From contig NZ_VFMM01000001.1 of NCBI RefSeq assembly GCF_006715085.1, forward strand, positions 248,001 to 312,000: a stretch of DNA of 64,000 nt, read 5' to 3'. Below are positions 1-7,687 of the stretch, one piece after another. The translations under genes were made by a program, and so were the position numbers. The notes under the pieces are model-generated. The model did not search any database. It had not been told where the DNA came from and saw only the letters and a program-made list of their open reading frames with translations. Source of the stretch: Kribbella jejuensis (GTDB lineage Bacteria > Actinomycetota > Actinomycetes > Propionibacteriales > Kribbellaceae). Every line of letters starts with the position of its first letter. The stretch's first letter is position 1.

Positions 1-508
1 CGGCGTCCTTGGCCAGCGCCTTGCGCCCGTAGAGCGCGAGCTTCACCCGGCCGTCGCCGTCGAACTCGACGTACTTGCGCCCGAAGCTCTTCGCCACCGT
101 CAACCCCTGCTCGACGTAGAACTTCTTGCTCGCGGCAACGTCCTGGCAGCCGAGCAGCAGTGCGACCGAATCGATCGCCCGGGTCGCCGGGCCGGTGTCC
201 TTCTTCTCCGACGTGGCGATCTTCCAGATCGTCCCGTCCGGGCCCTGCACGGTACCGCCGTACCCCCACAGGGACTTGGCCACCGGCTTGATCACGCTCG
301 CACCGGCCTCGACCGCCGAGTTGAACAGCGAGTCGACCGTACTCGGCTGACCCACGATGAGCGACAGCGTGAACGCCCGGAACCCACTGGTCTCCGCGGC
401 GCCCGAACGCACCCGCACCTGCCCGGTCAGCCCGAAGGCGTCACCGAGGAACTTTTCGGCCGCTGCAACGTCGGCCGCTTCCAGAACCACACTCTGAAGG
501 TTTGTCAT
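1..508 (-). CDS. VOC (glyoxalase/bleomycin-resistance fold) family protein, C-terminus cut by window edge
   Basis: An open frame runs from an ATG at 508 to the left edge without a stop, giving 169 residues. The start MTNLQSVVLEAADVAAAEKF and a second similar unit near residue 115 (AIDSVALLLGCQDVAASKKF) are the paired beta-alpha-beta modules of the vicinal oxygen chelate superfamily. The region GPDGTIWKIAT at the end of the first unit is the usual closing strand of such a domain. Members include glyoxalase I, dioxygenases and antibiotic-binding proteins; the sequence does not decide among them. It points away from the lipoprotein gene at 615, so the 106-base gap between them holds both promoters. 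The last part of the gene lies outside the window. Confidence 0.8.
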   Translation of the reverse strand, partial: MTNLQSVVLEAADVAAAEKFLGDAFGLTGQVRVRSGAAETSGFRAFTLSLIVGQPSTVDSLFNSAVEAGASVIKPVAKSLWGYGGTVQGPDGTIWKIATSEKKDTGPATRAIDSVALLLGCQDVAASKKFYVEQGLTVAKSFGRKYVEFDGDGRVKLALYGRKALAKDA

Positions 509-614
509 GCCTCAAACCTAGAAACCGAAGCCGCACCTACGCTTCTTGATTCCTGACCGACTCAGCGAGCTGTCAGGTCCTGCTGCCTAGCATGCACGCG
601 GAAGGAGGCGGTGG

Positions 615-2162
615 ATGCGGGGCACGAAGGTGCTGGCGGCCGCGGCGTTGCTGCTGGCACTGCTCAGCGGCTGCACGCGCACAGCCGGGTCGGGTTCACC
701 GCTCGAGGGCCAGCAGCAGGACACACTCGGGGGCCAGTACTTTCCGGGCAGCAGAGCGTGGCAGATCCCCGCGGACCTGGTCGCCGGCCCGATGGAGCTC
801 GCCGGGTACGCCGACCACGTCAGCGTCCGCAGCGGCGAACCGTTCCGGCTGTTCGTCACCTCGTCCGACGGCGCGTTCACCGTCCGCGCGTTCCGGATCG
901 GCTGGTACGGCGGTGCCGGCGCGAAACTGATCTGGACCTCGGCGAAGATCCCGGGCACGCACCAGCCCCTGCCGCTGCTGACGCGGAACAGGATGATCAC
1001 CGCCACCAACTGGACTCCGTCGCTGACCGTGCAGACCAAGGACTGGCCGCCCGGCAGCTACCTGTTGTTGCTCCGGGCATCGACCGGCAAGGAGAAGTAC
1101 GTCCCGATCGTGGTCCGCTCGGACAGCGCCCGCGACGCCGTCCTGATCGTCAGCGCGGTGAACACCGACGAGGCGTACAACGCCTGGGGCGGCTACTCGC
1201 TCTACCACGGCCCGCGGCGCAAGCCGGCCAAGCGGTCGCTGATGGTCACCTTCGACCGTCCGTACGACGTGGACGGCGCGCGCGGCGTGTTCAACGACAA
1301 CCTCCCGCTGGTCCAGTTGGCCGAGCAGAGCGGCGTACCGGTGGCGTACGCGACCAGCGTCGACCTGCAGGCCGATCCGGGCCTCGCCGACGGCGCCCGA
1401 GCGATCGTCTTCGGCGGACACGACGAGTACTGGTCGACGCGGATGCGGCAGGTCGTCACCGCCGCCCGCGACGCCGGCACGAACCTGGCGTTCCTCGGCG
1501 CGAACGCGGTCTTCTGGCGGGTCCGGTACGCCGCCGACGGGCATGGGCCGAACCGGATCATGGTCGGCTACAAGGACGCGACGCTCGACCCGGTCCACGA
1601 CTCCCCCGAGACCACGGTGCACTGGCGGGCCACGCCGTACCCGGATCCGGAGAACAGCCTGACCGGCATGCTGTACGAGTGCTCCGACGCGACCGGCGCC
1701 TTCACCGTCCTCGACCCGAACTTCTTCCTGTACGCCGGCACCGGCGCGGGCCTGGAGTCGTCCTACCCCGGCCTGATCGGCGACGAGGCCGACCGCGCCT
1801 ACCCGATCGCCGGTACGCCGTCCGACCTGCAGGTCGTCGCGCACTCGCCGGTGACCTGCCACCGCAAGCACTCGGTCTCGGACGCGAGCTACTACACGAC
1901 CGATTCCGGCGCCGGGGTGTTCGACACCGGAACCATCGAATGGGTCCGGGCGTTGGAGAGTCCGGACCCGGCGAACCACGTCGGCCCGGACTCGGTGGCC
2001 TTCGCCCGCAAGGTCACCCTGAACCTGCTCACCGCCCTGGCCGCCGGCCCCCTGGGCCGCACCCACCCCGCCTTCGGCAACCTCCCCTTCCTCCACAACC
2101 AGGCAACCACCACCACCGGCCTCGGCGGCCCGGTCGGCCGATCCCTGGGCTCACTCCGGTAG
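615..2162 (+). CDS. Lipoprotein with N,N-dimethylformamidase beta-subunit-like domain
   Basis: A 515-residue protein whose N-terminus is a lipoprotein signal peptide: a hydrophobic stretch from residue 6 ending in LLSG before Cys20. A strong ribosome site (ggaaggagg, 600-608) fixes the start at 615. The body, with GWYGGAGAKLIWTS near residue 98, NTDEAYNAWGGYSLYHG near residue 183 and VFGGHDEYWSTRMR near residue 265, matches the large-subunit-like domain of N,N-dimethylformamidase that is common in actinobacteria. True DMFase is a cytoplasmic amide hydrolase, so an exported, lipid-anchored relative probably does something else; no substrate can be named. The last 12 bases overlap the 3' end of the TetR gene on the other strand. 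Confidence 0.78.
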   Translation: MRGTKVLAAAALLLALLSGCTRTAGSGSPLEGQQQDTLGGQYFPGSRAWQIPADLVAGPMELAGYADHVSVRSGEPFRLFVTSSDGAFTVRAFRIGWYGGAGAKLIWTSAKIPGTHQPLPLLTRNRMITATNWTPSLTVQTKDWPPGSYLLLLRASTGKEKYVPIVVRSDSARDAVLIVSAVNTDEAYNAWGGYSLYHGPRRKPAKRSLMVTFDRPYDVDGARGVFNDNLPLVQLAEQSGVPVAYATSVDLQADPGLADGARAIVFGGHDEYWSTRMRQVVTAARDAGTNLAFLGANAVFWRVRYAADGHGPNRIMVGYKDATLDPVHDSPETTVHWRATPYPDPENSLTGMLYECSDATGAFTVLDPNFFLYAGTGAGLESSYPGLIGDEADRAYPIAGTPSDLQVVAHSPVTCHRKHSVSDASYYTTDSGAGVFDTGTIEWVRALESPDPANHVGPDSVAFARKVTLNLLTALAAGPLGRTHPAFGNLPFLHNQATTTTGLGGPVGRSLGSLR

Positions 2163-2756
2163 GGACTGCGGGCCGAGGAGGTCCTGCAGTGCGGACGTCA
2201 TCGCGGCGACGAGGTCGCGACGGCCGGGATCGATGAGCCACTGAAGTTGCAGCCCGTCCCACAACGCGACCAGAGACTCGGCGATGCCGTGCGGGTCGCG
2301 CGGATTGGCGACGCGGCCTTCCTGCTGGTCACGGCGCAGCGCGAGCGCCAGCATGCGGATCGTCTGTTCGTACCGGGTCCGGAACCACTCGTGCGCAGGG
2401 TGGTCGGGCGCTGACGACTCCGCCGCCATCAGCGCGAGCAGCCGCAGCATCTCGGGCCGCTCGACGTTGCGGCGTACGTACTGCAGGACGGCATACGCGA
2501 CGCCCTTGTCCTGGCTGTCGGCCTGGAACGAGTCGGCGTGCGCGGAGTCGGCGCTCTCGAGGACCGCGACGAGCAGGGCGCTCTTGCTCGGGAAGTGGTG
2601 GACGACGCTGGTCAGGCTGAGGTCGAGCTGCTTCGCGATCTCCCGCAGCGACCCGCCGCGATACCCACGGGCCGAGAACACCGACGTGGCAGAGGCCACG
2701 ATCTCGGCCTGTCGGCGCGCGCTCTTCGCGTACGGCCCGCGCCGCGTGTCGCTCAT
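2151..2756 (-). CDS. TetR-family transcriptional regulator, likely repressor of the glucuronide locus
   Basis: A 201-residue protein with a typical TetR N-terminal DNA-binding domain: ATSVFSARGYRGGSLREIAK followed by DLSLTSVVHHFPSKSALLVAV (about residues 23-65), the usual helix-turn-helix with the 'HF-SK--L' ending. The rest is a variable helical ligand domain. It is divergent from the ABC importer and beta-glucuronidase genes (2845-7680), and an inverted repeat GGTGA-N5-TCACC lies in the shared 88-base gap. In E. coli the glucuronidase gene uidA is also controlled by a TetR-family repressor, UidR, so a glucuronide-responsive role is reasonable inference. The 3' end overlaps the convergent lipoprotein gene by 12 bases. 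Confidence 0.88.
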   Translation of the reverse strand: MSDTRRGPYAKSARRQAEIVASATSVFSARGYRGGSLREIAKQLDLSLTSVVHHFPSKSALLVAVLESADSAHADSFQADSQDKGVAYAVLQYVRRNVERPEMLRLLALMAAESSAPDHPAHEWFRTRYEQTIRMLALALRRDQQEGRVANPRDPHGIAESLVALWDGLQLQWLIDPGRRDLVAAMTSALQDLLGPQSLPE

Positions 2757-2781
2757 GCCCCAACCCTAATGCCCGGAGAAC

Positions 2782-2796
2782 GGTGAGAAATTCACC
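2782..2796. promoter_or_regulatory. Candidate TetR operator (GGTGA-N5-TCACC)
   Basis: The sequence GGTGAGAAATTCACC is an inverted repeat with five-base arms, placed 26 bases before the TetR start and 49 bases before the sugar-binding protein start. Its position in the divergent gap suits a site that represses both directions. Only the symmetry and position are seen; binding is inferred. Confidence 0.45.
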
Positions 2797-2844
2797 TATT
2801 CCAAATTGTGGCAACTGTTCGGTTTTCGCGCTACTGTCCTGCCC

Positions 2845-4131
2845 ATGTTCAGCTCACGCGTTGCGAAGACACTCGCCGGCGGCGCGGCCGTCGCACTTCT
2901 GATGGCCGGCTGTGGCCGGTCCGATGCCCGATCGGCCGAAGCGCCGGCGGGCGCAGCCGTCGACACCCAGCCCGCGAACGGCACGATCACCGTGTGGGCG
3001 ATGGGAACCGAGGGCGAACTCCTGCCCAAACTGGCCGCCGAGTTCAGCAAGGCGAACCCAGACGCGAAGGTCGAGGTGACCGCCGTTCCCTGGCAGGACT
3101 ACGCGAAGAAGGTACAGACGGCGATCGCCTCGGGAGACACTCCGGACGCCACCATGGTGGGTGCGGTCGACCTCGCGGCGTTCGCGTCCATGGGTGGGCT
3201 GGAGAAGGTTCCGTCCGGCCTCGTCGACCAGAGCACCTTCTACCCCGGCGCGGTCCAGAGCACAGAGTTCGAAGGCGCCGAGTACGGTGTTCCGTGGTAC
3301 GTCGAGACGCGCTCCTTGTTCTATCGCAAGGATCTCGCGCAGGCCGCGGGCGTGTCCGCGCCGAAGACCTGGGACGAGTACGGACCGTTCCTGAAGGCTC
3401 TCCAGCAGCACGGAGCCAAGTGGGGTCTGTCCCTGCCGACCGGCGCCAACGCGACGTGGCAATCGGTTGTGCCGTTCATGTGGCAGGCGGGCGCGGAACT
3501 GATGAGTGCGGACGGGAAGCAGTTCACCTTCGACACTCCCGACGCCCGGAAGGGACTCGAGTTCTACCAGCAGTTCATCACATCGAAGCTGTCGAACCCG
3601 AACGGTCCGGTGAGCCTGGGCGAGATCGAACCGCAGTTCGTCGCCGGGTCCACCGCGGCGCTGATCTCCGGTCCGTGGGAAGAAGGCCTGCTGAAGTCGG
3701 CCGGCGGCGAGGCATTCGTCAAGGACAAGGTAGGCGTCGCGCCGCTTCCGGCGGGTCCGAAGTCCAACGCCAGCTACATCGGCGGCGGCCAGTGGTCGGT
3801 GTTCAAGGACGCGAGGAACCGCGACGGCGCCTGGAAGTTCATCCGGTGGATGTCGGCTCCGGAGGTTCAGAAGACCTGGTACGGGCTGTCCGGCGACCTA
3901 CCCGCCGTCCAGTCCGCGTGGAGCGAGGGGAAGCTTGCGACCGACCCGACCTTGGCCGTGTTCCGCGACCAGTTGACGACGGCGCAGTCGGGGCCGAACA
4001 CGACGACCTGGCGGCAGGTCACCGCCGTACTCGACGCCGAGTTCGAAAAGGTCGCGAAGGGCGTCTCGACGCCGCAGGCAGCGCTCAAGGAGATCCAGCA
4101 GCGCGCGTCGACGATCGGAACGGGTGAATAG
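2845..4131 (+). CDS. Extracellular sugar-binding lipoprotein of ABC importer (putative glucuronide uptake)
   Basis: A 428-residue solute-binding protein of the MalE-like carbohydrate family. I chose the ATG at 2845 rather than the in-frame one at 2806 because it begins directly with a lipoprotein signal peptide (MFSSRVAKTLAGG, lipobox LMAGC, Cys23). The mature protein starts a typical binding fold (GTITVWAMGTEGELLPKLAAEF), and FIRWMSAPEVQKTWY near the C-terminus is characteristic of the family. Two permease genes follow after 2 bases and then beta-glucuronidase, so the ligand is inferred to be a glucuronide or glucuronic-acid-containing oligosaccharide. No ATPase gene is present in the operon. 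Confidence 0.88.
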   Translation: MFSSRVAKTLAGGAAVALLMAGCGRSDARSAEAPAGAAVDTQPANGTITVWAMGTEGELLPKLAAEFSKANPDAKVEVTAVPWQDYAKKVQTAIASGDTPDATMVGAVDLAAFASMGGLEKVPSGLVDQSTFYPGAVQSTEFEGAEYGVPWYVETRSLFYRKDLAQAAGVSAPKTWDEYGPFLKALQQHGAKWGLSLPTGANATWQSVVPFMWQAGAELMSADGKQFTFDTPDARKGLEFYQQFITSKLSNPNGPVSLGEIEPQFVAGSTAALISGPWEEGLLKSAGGEAFVKDKVGVAPLPAGPKSNASYIGGGQWSVFKDARNRDGAWKFIRWMSAPEVQKTWYGLSGDLPAVQSAWSEGKLATDPTLAVFRDQLTTAQSGPNTTTWRQVTAVLDAEFEKVAKGVSTPQAALKEIQQRASTIGTGE

Positions 4132-4133
4132 CT

Positions 4134-5003
4134 GTGGCCCGCCGGACCTTCGTCGCCTGGGGCTTCTGCGGACCCTTCATCGCACTGTTCGCGACCTTCG
4201 GGGTGTGGCCGGTCGTCTCGTCGCTGTCGATGAGCGTCACCGACATCACCGCGCGGGACATCCGCACCCCGTTCAGCGTCGACTTCGTTGGCGTGTCCCA
4301 CTACACGGCACTCTTCGGGGACCCGGTCTTCCGGCGCGCCGCGGTCAACACGCTGTACTTCGTCGCCGCCGGCATCCCGTTGACGATGATCATCGCGCTG
4401 GCACTCGCGGTCGCCCTCAACTCCGGCATCCGGCGCGCGAAAGCCCTGTTCCGGGTCGGCTACTTCGCTCCGGTGGTCACCAGCGTCGTCGCGATCGCGG
4501 TGGTCTGGAGGTACCTGTACGAGCCGGACGGCATGATCAACTCGGCCCTTGCCGTGATCGGGATCCACGGGCCGGACTGGTTGAACGACCCGCACTGGGC
4601 GATGCCGGCGCTGATCGTGATGGCGGTCTGGCGGCACTTCGGCATTCCGATGGTGATCTTCCTGGCCGGCCTGCAATCTGTGCCGGCCGACCTGCTCGAG
4701 TCGGCGCGGGTCGACGGCGCCACCCGGTGGCAGGCGTTCCGCAACGTCACGCTGCCGCTGCTCAGACCGACGACCCTGGTGGTCGCCGTACTGCTCAGCA
4801 TCGGCTACCTGCAGTTCTTCGAAGAGCCGTTCGTGATGACGAGCGGCGGCCCGCTGGGCAGCACGACCTCGATCAGCTACTACGCCTATCAGCAGTTCGG
4901 TTTCGGCAACTACGGCATGGCGTCAGCCGCGTCGTACGTGCTGGTAGCCGCGATCGCACTGCTCAGCTTCGTCCAGTTCCGGATCTTCCGAGCCAAGGCC
5001 TGA
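4134..5003 (+). CDS. Carbohydrate ABC importer permease (MalF type)
   Basis: A 289-residue inner-membrane protein starting with GTG at 4134, two bases after the binding-protein stop. It has six hydrophobic segments and the EAA loop that contacts the ATPase (LLESARVDGATRWQAFRNV, near residue 185), as in MalF/UgpA-type sugar permeases. It pairs with the following permease to form the channel. Its place between the binding protein and the beta-glucuronidase gene supports glucuronide import; the substrate itself cannot be read from the sequence. Confidence 0.9.
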   Translation: MARRTFVAWGFCGPFIALFATFGVWPVVSSLSMSVTDITARDIRTPFSVDFVGVSHYTALFGDPVFRRAAVNTLYFVAAGIPLTMIIALALAVALNSGIRRAKALFRVGYFAPVVTSVVAIAVVWRYLYEPDGMINSALAVIGIHGPDWLNDPHWAMPALIVMAVWRHFGIPMVIFLAGLQSVPADLLESARVDGATRWQAFRNVTLPLLRPTTLVVAVLLSIGYLQFFEEPFVMTSGGPLGSTTSISYYAYQQFGFGNYGMASAASYVLVAAIALLSFVQFRIFRAKA

Positions 5004-5004
5004 C

Positions 5005-5880
5005 ATGACCACCATCACCGCGAGTACCACCGCGGCAACTGCCACCCATACCGCGTCCCGCTCGCTGCGACCCGCACGCATCCTCCTGTACGGCGCACTC
5101 GCGCTCGGCCTGATCGCTACGCTGGCGCCGTTCGCGTGGATGTTCCTGGGATCGGTCAAACCGACCGGGGAGATCGTCGCCGCTCCGAGCGCCTGGCTGC
5201 CCCGCTCCCCCACGCTCGGCAACTTCGGCCAACTGCTGTCCAAGCAGAACTTCGGGCTCTATTTCTTCAACAGCACTGTGGTCGCCGCGAGCTGCGTCCT
5301 CGGAAACTTGCTCTTCAGTTCGATGGCCGGGTACGCGTTCGCGAAGCTGGACTTCGCCGGGAAGAAGCTGCTGTTCGGCCTGGTCCTCACGATGCTGATC
5401 ATCCCAGGCGTCACCACGTTCGTGCCGCTGTTCGTCCTGGTCAGCAACCTGGGCATGAGCAACTCCTACCTCGGGCTGATCCTGCCCTTCGTGGTGACTC
5501 CGCTCGGCGTGTTCCTGATGCGCCAGTTCATCCGGGACATCCCCGACTCGCTCCTCGAAGCCGCCCGGCTCGACGGCGCCGGCGAAGTACGGATCTTCCT
5601 GCGGGTCGTCGTACCGCTGTGCCGTCCGCCGTTGGCAACCCTGGCGATCCTGACCTTCCTAGCCCAGTGGAACAACTTCCTCTGGCCACTGGTCATCGCC
5701 CAGACCGAGGACCACTACACCCTGCCGGTCGCCCTCGCACTCTTCTCGGTCGGCGCGAACGGCACCAACTACGGCCTGCTGCTCGCCGGTGCCGTCACCG
5801 TCGTCACGCCGATCGTGCTGCTCTTCCTCGTACTTCAGAAACAGTTCATCCAAGGCATCGCACACACCGGCATCAAATAG
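5005..5880 (+). CDS. Carbohydrate ABC importer permease (MalG type)
   Basis: A 291-residue second permease, one base after the stop of the first. After a Thr/Ala-rich N-terminal tail come six membrane segments and an EAA loop (LLEAARLDGAGEVRIFLRV, near residue 185). The C-terminus LQKQFIQGIAHTGIK is the usual MalG-family ending. It completes the membrane part of the importer; the ATPase must come from elsewhere. The beta-glucuronidase gene starts 12 bases downstream, so all four genes are probably one transcript. Confidence 0.9.
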   Translation: MTTITASTTAATATHTASRSLRPARILLYGALALGLIATLAPFAWMFLGSVKPTGEIVAAPSAWLPRSPTLGNFGQLLSKQNFGLYFFNSTVVAASCVLGNLLFSSMAGYAFAKLDFAGKKLLFGLVLTMLIIPGVTTFVPLFVLVSNLGMSNSYLGLILPFVVTPLGVFLMRQFIRDIPDSLLEAARLDGAGEVRIFLRVVVPLCRPPLATLAILTFLAQWNNFLWPLVIAQTEDHYTLPVALALFSVGANGTNYGLLLAGAVTVVTPIVLLFLVLQKQFIQGIAHTGIK

Positions 5881-5892
5881 GGAGCCCGAAAA

Positions 5893-7680
5893 ATGCTGCG
5901 TCCGCAGGACGGACCGACCCGCGAACGACGATCGCTGACCGGATTGTGGAGGTTCCGGCTGGACGCCGAAGGGGCCGGCCGCGGCGAAGGCTGGTGGCGA
6001 TCACCCCTCGCCGACGCCATGGACGTCCCGGTACCGGCCAGCTACAACGACATCTACCCGGATGGGACGATCCGCGACCATGTCGGAGACGCCTGGTACC
6101 AGACAACTGTCTGGGTCCCGGGCAGGTGGACGGGGCAGCGCACGGTCCTGCGATTCGACGCGGCGACGCACCGCGCAACGGTCTGGGTCAACGACACCGA
6201 GGTCGCCCAGCACGAAGGCGGCTATACCCCGTTCGAGGCCGACGTCACCGGCCAGCTGCGACCGGGCGGCGAGAACCGCGTCACGGTCGTCGTCAACAAC
6301 GAACTGAGCTGGGCGACGATCCCGCCGGGCATCGTCGAGGAACGCCCCGACGGCCGGAGCGTGCAGCGCTACTTCCACGACTTCTTCAACTACGCAGGAC
6401 TGCATCGGCCGGTGTGGCTGTACACGACTCCCCCGACGTACATCGCCGACCTCACCCTCGACACCACCCTCGACGGCACCACTGGACTCGTCGGATACCG
6501 CGTCGACAGCAGCGGCGACGCTGAGGTACACGTGGTACTGCGTGATGCATCCGGGCGCGAAGTCGCCGCGTCGGACGGCGCGGGCGGCACGCTGCGAGTG
6601 CCCGGCGTACACGCGTGGGGACCCGGCGACGGGTACCTCTACGAGCTCGAGGCCCGCCTGTTCGACGCGACCGGGCTCGTCGACAGCTACCGGCAGCCGG
6701 TCGGCGTGCGCACGGTCGAGGTCCGCGGGCAGCAGTTCCTGATCAACGGGAAACCGTTCTATTTCAAGGGGTTCGGCAAACACGAGGACGCGGCCGTCCG
6801 CGGCAAGGGGCACGACGACGTACTCATGGTGCACGACTTCGCGCTGCTGGACTGGATCGGCGCGAACTCGATCCGTACCGCGCACTACCCGCACGCCGAG
6901 GAAGTCCTCGACCACGCCGACCGGCACGGCATCGTCGTCATCGGCGAGACACCGGCCGTCGGCCTGAACCGCAACATCGGCGGCGGGGTCTTCGGCTCCG
7001 GGAAGCGAGTGTCCACGTTCGCCCCGAACGCGGTCGGGGACGACGCCCAACGGGCTCATCAGCAAGCGATCCAGGAACTCATCGCCCGCGACAAGTTCCA
7101 TCCGAGCGTCGTTCTGTGGTGCCTCGCCAACGAACCCGACAACATCCAGCCCGAAGCACGCGACTACTTCGCCCCGCTCGCCGCGCACGCCCGCACGCTC
7201 GACCCCAGCCGGCCGATCGCCTACGCCAACGCGCTGATGGCGGCACCCGACGAGTGCGTGGTCACCGACCTGTTCGACGTCGTGCTGTTGAACCGCTACT
7301 ACGGCTGGTACTTCGGTCCGGGCGACCTGGAATCGGCCGAGATCGAACTCGAGGCGGAACTGCGCCAATGGGCGAAACTGCACGACAAGCCCATCATCAT
7401 GACCGAGTACGGCGCCGACACCTATCCCGGCCTCCGCAACCTCGTGCCCAGCCCCTGGAGCGAGGAGTACCAGACCGAGCTCCTCGACGTCTATCACCGG
7501 GTCTTCGACCGGATCGACGCGGTCGTCGGCGAACAGGTCTGGAGCTTCGCCGATTTCGCCACCATGCCGGGCGTGTTCCGGGTCGACGGCAACCGCAAGG
7601 GCATCTTCACCCGTGACCGCCGACCCAAAACCGCCGCCTTCCACCTCCGCGCCCGCTGGCGCGAAGGCGAAGCGACCTAG
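5893..7680 (+). CDS. uidA: Beta-glucuronidase, glycoside hydrolase family 2
   Basis: A 595-residue GH2 enzyme, close in length to the 603-residue E. coli UidA. It has the jelly-roll sugar-binding domain (about 1-180), an immunoglobulin-like domain (about 181-275) and the catalytic barrel. The acid/base Glu414 lies in CLANEPDN and the nucleophile Glu505 in IIMTEYGADT. The N-x-K motif that recognises the glucuronate carboxylate is present at Asn567 and Lys569 inside RVDGNRKGIFTRDRRPK, almost the same as in E. coli, and it separates glucuronidases from beta-galactosidases. There is no signal peptide, so it acts in the cytoplasm on imported glucuronides, releasing glucuronate. It ends 7 bases before the convergent glycosidase. 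Confidence 0.95.
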   Translation: MLRPQDGPTRERRSLTGLWRFRLDAEGAGRGEGWWRSPLADAMDVPVPASYNDIYPDGTIRDHVGDAWYQTTVWVPGRWTGQRTVLRFDAATHRATVWVNDTEVAQHEGGYTPFEADVTGQLRPGGENRVTVVVNNELSWATIPPGIVEERPDGRSVQRYFHDFFNYAGLHRPVWLYTTPPTYIADLTLDTTLDGTTGLVGYRVDSSGDAEVHVVLRDASGREVAASDGAGGTLRVPGVHAWGPGDGYLYELEARLFDATGLVDSYRQPVGVRTVEVRGQQFLINGKPFYFKGFGKHEDAAVRGKGHDDVLMVHDFALLDWIGANSIRTAHYPHAEEVLDHADRHGIVVIGETPAVGLNRNIGGGVFGSGKRVSTFAPNAVGDDAQRAHQQAIQELIARDKFHPSVVLWCLANEPDNIQPEARDYFAPLAAHARTLDPSRPIAYANALMAAPDECVVTDLFDVVLLNRYYGWYFGPGDLESAEIELEAELRQWAKLHDKPIIMTEYGADTYPGLRNLVPSPWSEEYQTELLDVYHRVFDRIDAVVGEQVWSFADFATMPGVFRVDGNRKGIFTRDRRPKTAAFHLRARWREGEAT

Positions 7681-7687
7681 CTGTCCA

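Noticed and set aside
696..2096. 466-residue reading on the minus strand opposite the lipoprotein gene
   Set aside because: Val/Arg/Gly-rich composition and exact overlay on a well-supported gene show it is a high-GC shadow.
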